From: BOG-931 sp963781725
Lineage (GTDB): Bacteria > Pseudomonadota > Alphaproteobacteria > Rhizobiales > Xanthobacteraceae
NCBI GenBank assembly: GCA_963781725.1
Contig: CAWAGV010000002.1
Span: 2,294,001-2,358,000 of the forward strand
Direction: 5' to 3'
Length of the DNA stretch: 64,000 nt
Positions 36,006 to 44,103 of this stretch are shown here, piece after piece. The notes beneath the pieces are model-generated. The model saw only the letters and a program-made list of their open reading frames with translations. It had not been told where the DNA came from and ran no database searches. Numbering within the stretch: position 1 is the first letter of the stretch; the number at the start of each line of letters is the position of its first letter. A program made the translations under genes and the position numbers.

Positions 36006-36386
36006 TCACGCCTCGGCGTATGCAATCGTCGATAGCAAGCTCACTTCCGCGCGGCGGGAATCGAGGCGTGTGTGCTGCACAATGATAGGAACGTCGGATT
36101 CGAACACCGACGCATAGTCGGTGTCGCGCGGCACCGGTGCAGGATCGGTCAGATCGTTGAAGCGCAGGTGTCGAGTCCGCCGCGCCGCCACGGTGACGCG
36201 ATAAGGTCCGATCGGCTCACGATCCGCAAAATAGATCGTGATGCGCACATGGGCTTCGCGGTCCCCGGCATTGAGAATGCACGCCGTCTCATGTGAAACC
36301 AGCGCGGGATCGGAAAATGAGCTTTGCGCGGGAATGTAACCTTCGGCAATGGCCCAATGCTTGCGTCCGATGAGATCCATTTGCAT
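36006..36386 (-). CDS. Anabaena sensory rhodopsin transducer (ASRT) family protein
   Basis: A 126-residue soluble all-beta protein. From GRKHWAIAEGYIP onward it closely resembles the Anabaena sensory rhodopsin transducer as I recall it: SHETACILNAGD, then ITIYFADREPIGPYRVTV, RRTRHLRFNDLTDPAPVPRD and VPIIVQHTRLDSRRAE ending STIAYAEA. ASRT forms a tetramer and can bind DNA or sugars-like ligands in related folds. No rhodopsin or retinal gene is in the window. ATG 36386 is preferred, with ATG 36380 also possible. It is 190 bp upstream of otsA in the same direction, and divergent from the glucose-dehydrogenase-like gene. Confidence 0.85.
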   Translation of the reverse strand: MQMDLIGRKHWAIAEGYIPAQSSFSDPALVSHETACILNAGDREAHVRITIYFADREPIGPYRVTVAARRTRHLRFNDLTDPAPVPRDTDYASVFESDVPIIVQHTRLDSRRAEVSLLSTIAYAEA

Positions 36387-36583
36387 CTCGCCTGTTGAAG
36401 GTTCTGCGAAGACCGGCCGCGAACGGGCACTAACCGCGATCGGCGGCTTTGGTTCCGTCGATGGAACTTTTTTCCCGGAGCGCAGTTTTTCGTCATGGAT
36501 TGCGCGGCCGCGGCGGACCGCGATCAAGTCTCTGCGGCAAATCCCTGCGGCAAGCTTCTGCGGAAGGATTCAGGTTTCTGTAT

Positions 36584-37633
36584 ATGCGCGCTCTCACTGT
36601 TGCGCCCGGCGTAGCCAATTCAGCCAGTGTTGAAGACATTGCCGAGCCGCCACTGTCTGACGGCAGCGTGCTGGTGCGCACGCTGGCGCTCGGCGTTTGC
36701 GGCACCGATCGGGAGATCGTGTCGGGGCAATACGGCTGGGCGCCTCTGGGCGAAAAGCGGTTGGTGATCGGTCACGAATTTTTCGGCGAGGTGAAAGAGG
36801 CCCCGCCGGACAGCGGATTCAAGCCGGGCGATCTTGTGGTCGGTATTGTGCGCCGTCCCGATCCCGTTCCGTGTCCGGCCTGCGCGGTCGGCGAATGGGA
36901 TATGTGCCGCAACGGCCGCTACACCGAACGCGGCATCAAGGAGCGGAACGGTTATGGCGCCGATTTTTTTCGGATCGAGCCGGAATTCCTGGTCAAGACC
37001 GATCGTTCGCTCGGCGGCTCCGGTGTGCTGGTCGAGCCGACCAGTGTGGTCGCCAAGGCCTGGGATCACACCGAACGCATTGGCCGGCGCTCTCGGTCCT
37101 GGCTGCCGAAGACATTATTGGTGACCGGCGCCGGGCCGATCGGTCTGCTCGCCGCCCTTATCGGTGCGCAACGCGGCCTCGACGTTCACGTGCTGGATAA
37201 CCGTGACAGCGCCAAGAAAAGCAAGATCGTCGGCGATCTCGGCGGCACATTTCATCGCGGCGGCCTGAACGACCTTGATTCGCTGAAGCCCGACATTGTG
37301 ATGGAATGTACCGGGGCACCCGCGGTGGTGCACGACGCGTTTGGCTTTACCGGCGCGGGCGGCATTGTTTGTCTGGTCGGGGTGTCCTCGCCGGGCCATA
37401 ATCTTGAGGTCGATGTCGGCAAACTCAATCGCACCATGGTGCTCGACAACGACACCGTGTTCGGCACCGTCAACGCCAATCGAGGCCACTATGAAACGGC
37501 GGTGCAAGCTCTGCTGCGGGCCGACAAATCCTGGCTTGACCGGCTGGTGACGCGTCGGGTGCCGGTCGAACAGTGGACCAAATCGCTCGAGCCGGAACCG
37601 GACGACATCAAGGTCGTCGTCGATTTCTCGTAA
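36584..37633 (+). CDS. zinc-type glucose 1-dehydrogenase-like alcohol dehydrogenase
   Basis: A 349-residue MDR-family enzyme. The catalytic domain has GVCGTDREI (catalytic Zn Cys-x-x-Asp/Thr region) and GHEFFGEV (Zn His/Glu). The structural-Zn lobe is partial (CPACAVGEWDMCRNGRY). The Rossmann part has TGAGPIGLLAALIG near residue 185. The C-terminal part (FGTVNANRGHYETAVQAL) is typical of archaeal-type glucose dehydrogenases (Gdh_C), which oxidise glucose or related aldoses with NAD(P)+. The ATG at 36584 gives the family N-terminus. A GH15 gene follows 16 bp later, so the pair could release and oxidise glucose. Confidence 0.85.
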   Translation: MRALTVAPGVANSASVEDIAEPPLSDGSVLVRTLALGVCGTDREIVSGQYGWAPLGEKRLVIGHEFFGEVKEAPPDSGFKPGDLVVGIVRRPDPVPCPACAVGEWDMCRNGRYTERGIKERNGYGADFFRIEPEFLVKTDRSLGGSGVLVEPTSVVAKAWDHTERIGRRSRSWLPKTLLVTGAGPIGLLAALIGAQRGLDVHVLDNRDSAKKSKIVGDLGGTFHRGGLNDLDSLKPDIVMECTGAPAVVHDAFGFTGAGGIVCLVGVSSPGHNLEVDVGKLNRTMVLDNDTVFGTVNANRGHYETAVQALLRADKSWLDRLVTRRVPVEQWTKSLEPEPDDIKVVVDFS

Positions 37634-37649
37634 AAAAGTTTGTCCCGCG

Positions 37650-39480
37650 ATGCCGAGCCGCATTGAAGATTATGCCTTGATCGGAGATTGCAGGAGCGCG
37701 GCGCTGGTGTCGCGCGACGGCTCGATCGACTGGCTGTGTTGGCCACGGTTCGATTCCGAAGCCTGCTTTGCTGCGTTGCTCGGCACGCGCGATCACGGCC
37801 GGTGGCTGGTGGCGTCGCGCGACGAGGCCAAGATCACGCGCCGCTACCGTCCCGATACGCTCATTCTCGAAACGACTTTTGAAACGCGCGATGGCGCTGC
37901 GACCATGATCGATTTCATGCCGTTTCGGGAAGATCACTCGGAGATCGTCCGGCTGGTTGTCGGCTTGCGCGGCACGGTGGCGATGCAGACCGAGCTCGTG
38001 TTGCGGTTCGGCTACGGCGCCGTCGTGCCGTGGGTTACCAAGCTCGAGGATGGCGCACTGCGGGCCATCGCCGGGCCCGACATGGCGGTGCTGCGCACGC
38101 CGGTGCATATCAAAGGCAAGGATATGACCTCGGTCGGCTCGTTCACCGTGAGCCGTGGCGAGACCGTACCGTTGGTGCTGACTTATTCGCGGTCGCACAA
38201 GGCGCTGCCGGATGCGCTCGACCCGATGGCGGCCCTGCGTGATACCGAGAAATTCTGGACCGAATGGTCGGCAAAATGCCGTCCGGCCGGAGCGTGGTCG
38301 GAAGCGGTGCGCCGCGCGGTGATCACGCTCAAGGCGCTGACCTATGCGCCGACCGGCGGCATCGTTGCGGCGCCGACCACGTCGTTGCCGGAGCAGCTTG
38401 GCGGCGAACGCAATTGGGATTACCGCTTCTGCTGGCTGCGCGACGCGACGCTGACGCTGCTCTGCGCCATGCATGCGGGCTACTACGAGGAGGCGCAGGC
38501 CTGGCGCGAATGGCTGCTGCGCGCCGTCGCCGGCAGCCCGGATCAGCTTCAGATCATGTACGGCATCGGCGGCGAGCGGCGGCTCACGGAATGGGTGGTT
38601 GACTGGTTGCCGGGTTACGAGAAATCCATTCCTGTGCGCATTGGCAATGCCGCGCATACCCAGCTTCAGCTCGATGTTTTCGGCGAGATCATGGACGTGC
38701 ACTACCAAGCGCGGCGTGGCGGACTCTCCGCCAATGAATTCGGGGTGGGCCGCGCAGATCAAATTTCTCGAACATCTGAAAGAAATCTGGCGGTCGCCCG
38801 ACCAGGGCATCTGGGAGATGCGCGGGCCCGCACAGCATTTCACCTATTCAAAGGTCATGGCGTGGGTTGCATTCGACCGCGCGATCAAGAGCGCGGAAGC
38901 CTTCGGCCTGGAAGGTCCGGTCGATGAATGGCGCAAACTACGCGACGCGATCCGTGAAGAGGCCCTGGTGCGCGGCTACAGCAAAGAGCTGGGCACTTTC
39001 GTTCAGGCCTACGATTCGGATCAGCTCGACGCCAATCTGCTGATGCTGCCGTGCGTCGGCTTCCTGCCGGTCACCGATCCGCGTATCGAGCGCACCGTCG
39101 CAGCGATCGAGCACCGCCTGCTGCATGACGGCTTCGTCATGCGATACAGCACTCAGGACGTCGAAGACGCCTTGCCGCCCGGCGAAGGCGTGTTTCTGGC
39201 GTGCAGCTTCTGGCTGGTCGACGTCTATGTATTGCAGGAGCGCTACGACGAAGCCGATGAGCTGTTCGGCCGCCTTATCGCGCTGCGCAACGATCTCGGG
39301 CTGCTCAGCGAGGAGTACGATCCTGGCAGCAAGCGGCTCGTCGGCAATTTCCCGCAAGCCTTCTCGCACCTCGCGCTGATCAACAGTGCGTACAATCTGA
39401 CCGGCGAACGAAAGCCGCTGCATCAGCGGGCGCAAGACCAACACGCGCCGCCGGAAGAGATGGCCGCCAAGGCTAGCTAG
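37650..39480 (+). CDS. GH15 glucoamylase/trehalase-like glycoside hydrolase, split by a one-base frameshift
   Basis: Two frames make one GH15 protein of 609 residues. The first gives MPSRIEDYALIGDCRSAALV and DGSIDWLCWPRFDS, RNWDYRFCWLRDATLTL and QARRGGLSANEFG. The second continues WAAQIKFLEHLKEIWRSPDQ with GIWEMRG (acid/base Glu) and ends in a typical C-terminal lobe (GVFLACSFWLVDVYVL, GNFPQAFSHLALI). Removing one G from the GGGG run at 38742-38745 restores the frame: 1831 bp then becomes a multiple of three. It is a frameshift mutation or a sequencing error. Such enzymes split alpha-glucans or trehalose. It is co-transcribed with the dehydrogenase. Confidence 0.85.
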
Positions 39481-39533
39481 ATAACGGCCAGCTAGAGAAC
39501 AGCTGGCTAGAGAACGGCCGGCTAGAGGTAAGC
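39478..39533. repeat. 15-bp tandem repeat joining two convergent genes
   Basis: Units TAGATAACGGCCAGC, TAGAGAACAGCTGGC and TAGAGAACGGCCGGC follow each other, then a partial TAGAGGTAAGC. The first TAG is the GH15 stop, and the third/fourth unit boundary contains the stop of the convergent receiver gene. The unit contains AGCTGGCTAG-like palindromic pieces. Confidence 0.75.
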
Positions 39534-40040
39534 GAGCTCCTTGCTCTTCTTGCGGCCGGGTTCGTCGCGCCGGCGCAAGTTTTGCGCAACAGCCTCCGGC
39601 GCGGCCTCCTTATTCCGGCGCAGGACGATCCGCGATATGTGCGCGTGCAGGGCCTTCGGCGATACCGGCTTGACCAGCAATTCGTCAGCGCCTGAACTGG
39701 TTATGGAAAGCGCCGCCGTCTTGGTCAGGTAACCGGACAGCACAATGATGGGAACTTGCCGAACCGGGGACTCGGGCGCCTTCAGCCTGGCGATAAGCTT
39801 CATGCCGTTGGAGTCCGGCATCACCAGATCGGTAATGATGATGCTCGGCATCACATTGCGGGCGAGTTCAAGAGCCTCGTCGCCGTTGACGGATTCGTAG
39901 ATCTCGCGGCTGCCGAAGCCCGCCAGGATCGAGCGGACGATGCGCCGGGTGTACGGCTGATCGTCGACGAGCAGGAAACTGATCGCGGCATAGTCGAGCG
40001 GAATTGAGGAGCTGATCGCGGTTGCGCGTGAATTTTTCAT
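39522..40040 (-). CDS. stand-alone receiver (CheY-like) response regulator
   Basis: A 172-residue protein with one receiver domain (about 20-145): acidic pair DD at 26-27, phospho-acceptor D71 (IIITDLVMP), Thr/Ser switch in VLSGY, and lysine in LLVKPVSP. A basic C-terminal tail (RRNKEAAPEAVAQNLRRRDE) follows without an output domain. It may relay phosphate or act by protein contact. It is preceded by the small unknown gene at 40062-40385. No kinase is directly attached. Confidence 0.9.
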   Translation of the reverse strand: MKNSRATAISSSIPLDYAAISFLLVDDQPYTRRIVRSILAGFGSREIYESVNGDEALELARNVMPSIIITDLVMPDSNGMKLIARLKAPESPVRQVPIIVLSGYLTKTAALSITSSGADELLVKPVSPKALHAHISRIVLRRNKEAAPEAVAQNLRRRDEPGRKKSKELAYL

Positions 40041-40061
40041 GGCCGCCGGCCGCTCGCGTTG

Positions 40062-40385
40062 TCAGGCGGACTCTTTATCCGAAGCCGTGCCATCAACCTT
40101 CGCTGCGCCGGCAAGGTAATCTGCAATCTGCACGGCAAGTCCTTTTGCCTTCAGAAGCGACGCGTAAAGGCGATCCTTGCCGGGCGAGTCGGGCCAATCG
40201 AGCAACTCAATCTCATGCTGATCGAGAATATCATTCAGGCTTTGCAATTTGCCGAGGACATCCGGAGTGTCCGGCTCGCAGTCCCGGGATCGCATCGTGC
40301 GCGAGACGAAGAGAAGAATTTCGCTCTCGGAAAGTCTACGGAACGGACCGCGGCTGAATTCGGCCTTCTTGAACGCTTTGAACAT
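40062..40385 (-). CDS. small hypothetical protein
   Basis: A 107-residue protein that I do not recognise. It starts MFKAFKKAEFSRGPFRRLSE and is mostly helical with many charged residues (LNDILDQHEIELLDWPDSPG, YASLLKAKGLAVQIADYLAG). No signal peptide, membrane segment or metal motif is visible. ATG 40385 is chosen because AGGGG lies upstream; an ATG at 40454 would add 23 residues but has no ribosome site. It is 21 bp upstream of the receiver gene and probably in its operon. Confidence 0.6.
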   Translation of the reverse strand: MFKAFKKAEFSRGPFRRLSESEILLFVSRTMRSRDCEPDTPDVLGKLQSLNDILDQHEIELLDWPDSPGKDRLYASLLKAKGLAVQIADYLAGAAKVDGTASDKESA

Positions 40386-40577
40386 GGACTCACCCCTGAC
40401 GCCGCGCCCGGCAAAAGCATTGACGCCGATTGCCGGAACAGCCGTCGCACTCATTCAATAACGCAAATCACGGAGCCACGCTGTTCCAATAGAGACGGGT
40501 CGCTGTCAGAGATTGCCTGACGGCTTAACCAAAAAGTTACCATGTCGAGGTGAGGACGGACGTTTCAATGCGTTCTA

Positions 40578-41234
40578 CTAGAAGTCGAGCCACCCCTGGC
40601 CCGACGCGTAGCGGACGAGTTCGGCGCGCGTTCTAAGCCCGAGTTTCTCGAGGCCGCGCGCCTTGTAGGTCTCAACGGACTTCACGCCGACGTCGAGCCG
40701 CGATGCGATTTCCTTGTTGGTGAAGCCCGAGGCGGCCATTTTCAGGACATCGGCCTCGCGATCCGTCAGCGTCGGCGATACGCCCTTTCGGGCCGCGACC
40801 CGCTTGTTGACCCGTCCTCCGTCGAACACCCGTCCGACGATCGCCGGGTCGATATACAGTCCACCGATCATCACCGCACGAATGGCCTGGACAAGATTTT
40901 CCACCGCCGACCGCTTCAAGACATAACCTCGAACGCCGGCTTCGATCGCCTGATTGAGATAAGCCCGGTCTTCGTGGAACGTGAGAATGAGCGGCCGAAC
41001 GTCGGGCACCTCGCCTGCGAGGCGGCGGCACAGCACGATGCCGTTGAGTTCGGGCATCGAAATGTCCAGCACCGCGACATCGGGCCGTTTCTCGCGGATG
41101 AGCTTCAGCGCGCCGAGCCCGCTGGCGGCTTCGCCGACCAGCTCGAAGTCGTCTTCCGCCTGCAGCAGGTTGCGCAGTCCATCCAGAACGATCGGATGGT
41201 CGTCGGCGAGCACGATGCGGATTTTTCCGGTCAT
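40578..41234 (-). CDS. NarL/FixJ-family response regulator
   Basis: A 218-residue regulator. The receiver domain (5-120) has acidic DD at 11-12, phospho-acceptor D57 (VAVLDISMP) and conserved KR in YVLKRSA. The LuxR-type helix-turn-helix is at about 155-210 (LTDREADVLKMAASGFTNKE, VGVKSVETYKARGLEKLGLR). It overlaps the histidine kinase gene by 4 bp, so the two form a two-component pair. The target genes are not evident. Confidence 0.94.
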   Translation of the reverse strand: MTGKIRIVLADDHPIVLDGLRNLLQAEDDFELVGEAASGLGALKLIREKRPDVAVLDISMPELNGIVLCRRLAGEVPDVRPLILTFHEDRAYLNQAIEAGVRGYVLKRSAVENLVQAIRAVMIGGLYIDPAIVGRVFDGGRVNKRVAARKGVSPTLTDREADVLKMAASGFTNKEIASRLDVGVKSVETYKARGLEKLGLRTRAELVRYASGQGWLDF

Positions 41235-42964
41235 GATGCCGCCTTCGGTGCATCATTCGGCGCATCAAGCGCAATGCGGGCAAAAAGCGCGGTGCCGGAG
41301 CCGGGTGTCGACTCGATCTCGAGCGTTCCCCCGATCAGCATCAGGCGCTCGCGCATCCCGTCGAGGCCGAGGCCGCGATAGCCGCCGTCCGTTCTGTTGA
41401 TTCTCGCAACGTCGAAGCCGCAACCGTTGTCCTCGACGATGACTTGCAGCGCCGTATTCACGCGGCCGATGACGACGCTGACATTGGAGGGCTGTCGCGC
41501 ATGCTTGACGATGTTCGTGAGCCCCTCCTGAACAACGCGATAAACCGCCGCGCCGATTTCGCTAGGGACGGCGTCGATGTCCGGATCGTCGCACTGGAAA
41601 TCGGCTTCGGTCGCACACTGCTCGCTCCAGTCGGCGATATAGCTGGCCAGCGCTTTTTTCAGCCCGAGCTCGTCGATGGCCGGCGGCCGCAATTCCCAGG
41701 CGATCCGGTGCAAAGTCTTGCCCAGGTCTTCCATTTTCCGTCGCACCAGATGCAGCCGCTCACGGGTGGAATGGTCGACCGATGGATCGACCTCGTTGAG
41801 CTGCAGTATTGCGGCGATGAGCCCTTGGCCGGCCTGGTCGTGCAATTCGTGCGACAGCCGCAACCGCTCGTTTTCCTCCACCATCGCCAGGTGGCGGCGC
41901 AAGCCCACCAGCAGGTCGGATTGCCGGCCGGTCTCAATTCTCAATCCGGTGTTGGCCGCAGAGAGATTTTCCAAAAGCCGGTCCCGCTCAACGAGCAGTG
42001 CGGCGATGGGCAGGCACCAAAGCGACGTGAAGGCCAGTAAGACCTGCAAGGCCGTTATCTGGTCTGCCAACGCCGGCCGCTCCAGCACCGTCTCGCCGAT
42101 CCCGAGAATCACGAAGCAACTGGCGATGACCGAGGTCACGAGGTTCGCCGCCGTGGCGCCAATCAGCCCGAAGCGAATGGTCGCAAGGAGAATGGCCGGT
42201 ACGATGATAAAAATGACCGAACGAAAATAAGATCCGCAGACAGCGGCGCCGACGACGATCAGGAACACTGTTGCAGCTTCGACGTGACGGCGCTTTCTCC
42301 GGAGCCGTTGCCAGTCTTTCGAGGTCACGCTGATCAGGAACGGCGCCACGCAGATCATTCCCAGCGCATGGGCCGGGTAGGTGTGAAGCCAGACCATGCG
42401 CCAGGGAATGCCACGCGCCGCTCCAATGGCCATGGCGGTGACGGCGTCGCATCCGAGCGGCGAAATGAACGCACCGATGAAAATGAAAATCAGCAGGTTC
42501 ATGAAACCGGTCAGATTGGACGCGTCGATCCCGCAAACCGACAGGAACGCAAACGTCACCGCAATTTCGAAGATGTCGGCCGCGCCGATGACCGCCGAGG
42601 CGGCCCAGCCGTTACCAGCAGCCATGCTTGCAAGCACGAGCGCACAGCCGCTGCCGGCAAAAATCGCAGCAAGGTTGCGGAGGTTCCGTTTGTGACGAAG
42701 CAATGCAACGAGGACGACGGCGCTGGTGGGCCAGATGGTGGCGATAACGTTCGAATACTGGGAAAACTTGATGGTGAGCAGCGTGATGACGAAAATTGCT
42801 ATCGGCAGCAGGAAAAGGCCGGTGACCGAAAGGTCCGGCAAAGGCTCGCTCCGGTCGGATGCGGCAGCAGCGTTGAATTGCAGCGAGAGTTGATCGATAT
42901 CGTCCGCGGAACGGCCGTGGATCAGCGCGCCGAAGGTATTGGAGAGTTGCGTTGCGGCCGGCAT
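41231..42964 (-). CDS. MASE1-type membrane sensor histidine kinase (NarX/DegS class)
   Basis: A 577-residue kinase. Residues about 45-325 carry eight or so membrane segments of the MASE1 type (TIWPTSAVVLVALLRHKRN, FIGAFISPLGCDA). A HisKA_3 dimerisation domain follows with the phospho-His H375 in SHELHDQAGQG, then the ATPase domain: NIVKHARQPSNVSVVI (N box), DNGCGFD (G1) and GLGLDGMRERL (G2). The stimulus is unknown. It is translationally coupled to the NarL-type regulator by a 4-bp overlap. Confidence 0.92.
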   Translation of the reverse strand: MPAATQLSNTFGALIHGRSADDIDQLSLQFNAAAASDRSEPLPDLSVTGLFLLPIAIFVITLLTIKFSQYSNVIATIWPTSAVVLVALLRHKRNLRNLAAIFAGSGCALVLASMAAGNGWAASAVIGAADIFEIAVTFAFLSVCGIDASNLTGFMNLLIFIFIGAFISPLGCDAVTAMAIGAARGIPWRMVWLHTYPAHALGMICVAPFLISVTSKDWQRLRRKRRHVEAATVFLIVVGAAVCGSYFRSVIFIIVPAILLATIRFGLIGATAANLVTSVIASCFVILGIGETVLERPALADQITALQVLLAFTSLWCLPIAALLVERDRLLENLSAANTGLRIETGRQSDLLVGLRRHLAMVEENERLRLSHELHDQAGQGLIAAILQLNEVDPSVDHSTRERLHLVRRKMEDLGKTLHRIAWELRPPAIDELGLKKALASYIADWSEQCATEADFQCDDPDIDAVPSEIGAAVYRVVQEGLTNIVKHARQPSNVSVVIGRVNTALQVIVEDNGCGFDVARINRTDGGYRGLGLDGMRERLMLIGGTLEIESTPGSGTALFARIALDAPNDAPKAAS

Positions 42965-42971
42965 CGTCGTT

Positions 42972-43901
42972 TTAGAAGAAACCGACCAATTCGCACCCGG
43001 TACCAGCGCTGAAGCTTTTCTTCACCCGCCGGTTCGGAATATCGATCACATGCATCGAGCCGTCGCCCTGGCAGGCGACGAACAGTTCGTCACCGCGAAA
43101 TGCCATGTCCATCGGCTGCGAGCCGACCTTGATGGCGGTCTGCTCGCGGAACGACGGGTCGATCAGGCTCACCGTATCGCTGTTGAGGCTGGTAACGCCG
43201 ATCAGGCCATTGTCCGGCGAATAGCGCGCGATCTGCGCCGCCTTCGGCACATCCTTGAGCACCAGCTCTTGCCGGACCTTGCCGGCATCGGTGTCGATCA
43301 GGATCAGCTTCGGCTCGGCGTCATCGACGGCGACGACGGTTTTGCCGTCGGCTGAAATCGCAATGCCGGCGAGCGGGCGGGGCGCCTCGATCTTGCCGAG
43401 CAGTTTCCGCGCCGGCAGATCGATCACCGATACGGTGCCGTCTTCCTCGTTCTCGGTGTAAAGCCGCTTGCCGTCCGGCGCGATAATCAGGCGATGGCCG
43501 TTGGTGGAGCCTGAATCGATGGCCTCCACGACCTTGTTGGCCTTGCGGTCGATCACGGCGACGACGGCGCTGTTCTCGCACGTGATGTAGATGAAACCGT
43601 CGGGGCCGAGTTTGAGCGTATGCGGCGCAATGTAGGGCCGCAGGTCGATGGTGCCGACATGGGCCCGTTTGTGCAGGTCAAAGATGCACAGATGATGCTG
43701 CGGGTTCGGGTTGCGGCCGTGGATGCCGTCACCGAAGATCGGGACATAGGCCAAGCCGGTTTCCGGGATCACCAGCAGTTCATGAACCGTGCGCGGAAAA
43801 CCGTCGATCACCACCTCGGTTTCGTAAGTCGCCGGATTGAGGAACAGGACCTTTCCGCCCATTTTGTCGACTGCGATCATTCCGTGGTCTACGCTCGCCA
43901 T
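42972..43901 (-). CDS. YncE-like beta-propeller protein
   Basis: A 309-residue seven-bladed propeller made of repeats such as DGFIYITCENSAVVAVIDRK, DGKRLYTENEEDGTVSVIDL and DGKTVVAVDDAEPKLILIDT. No signal peptide is visible, so it is probably cytoplasmic unless the start is wrong. Function is unknown: such proteins bind ligands or other proteins. It is divergent from another propeller protein (LVIVD type) across a 202-bp spacer. Confidence 0.8.
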   Translation of the reverse strand: MASVDHGMIAVDKMGGKVLFLNPATYETEVVIDGFPRTVHELLVIPETGLAYVPIFGDGIHGRNPNPQHHLCIFDLHKRAHVGTIDLRPYIAPHTLKLGPDGFIYITCENSAVVAVIDRKANKVVEAIDSGSTNGHRLIIAPDGKRLYTENEEDGTVSVIDLPARKLLGKIEAPRPLAGIAISADGKTVVAVDDAEPKLILIDTDAGKVRQELVLKDVPKAAQIARYSPDNGLIGVTSLNSDTVSLIDPSFREQTAIKVGSQPMDMAFRGDELFVACQGDGSMHVIDIPNRRVKKSFSAGTGCELVGFF

Positions 43902-43942
43902 CGCCGCTTCCTCAAAGTGCGTCGATGACTTTCTACCGCGTC

Positions 43943-43965
43943 ATGGCCGGGTTTGTCCCGGCCAT
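43943..43965. repeat. REP-like hairpin ATGGCCGGG/CCCGGCCAT
   Basis: A 9-bp perfect stem around TTTGT in the divergent spacer between two propeller genes. Because both genes start away from it, it is not a terminator. The TCATGGCCGGG...CCCGGCCATCC sequence matches a hairpin repeat that I know as dispersed in Bradyrhizobium-like genomes. Confidence 0.55.
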
Positions 43966-44103
43966 CCGTTCTTTCTCCCCGTCAGGACGTGGATATCCGC
44001 GGCGCCGGCCGACGCGCCGGCCCCATTCTTCGAGCGGCTATGCGCGAGCACGCGGAATTCGATATACCGTGCGGCAATTATGCTTCGAGTGGGAGGAACA
44101 CGG

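Noticed and set aside
36006..36386. A rhodopsin signalling pair
   Set aside because: Only the transducer homologue is present; no seven-segment retinal protein is in the window.
40526..40542. TTAACC...TTACC near the small receiver-operon gene as a CtrA site
   Set aside because: Only one half-site is good and the spacing is wrong.
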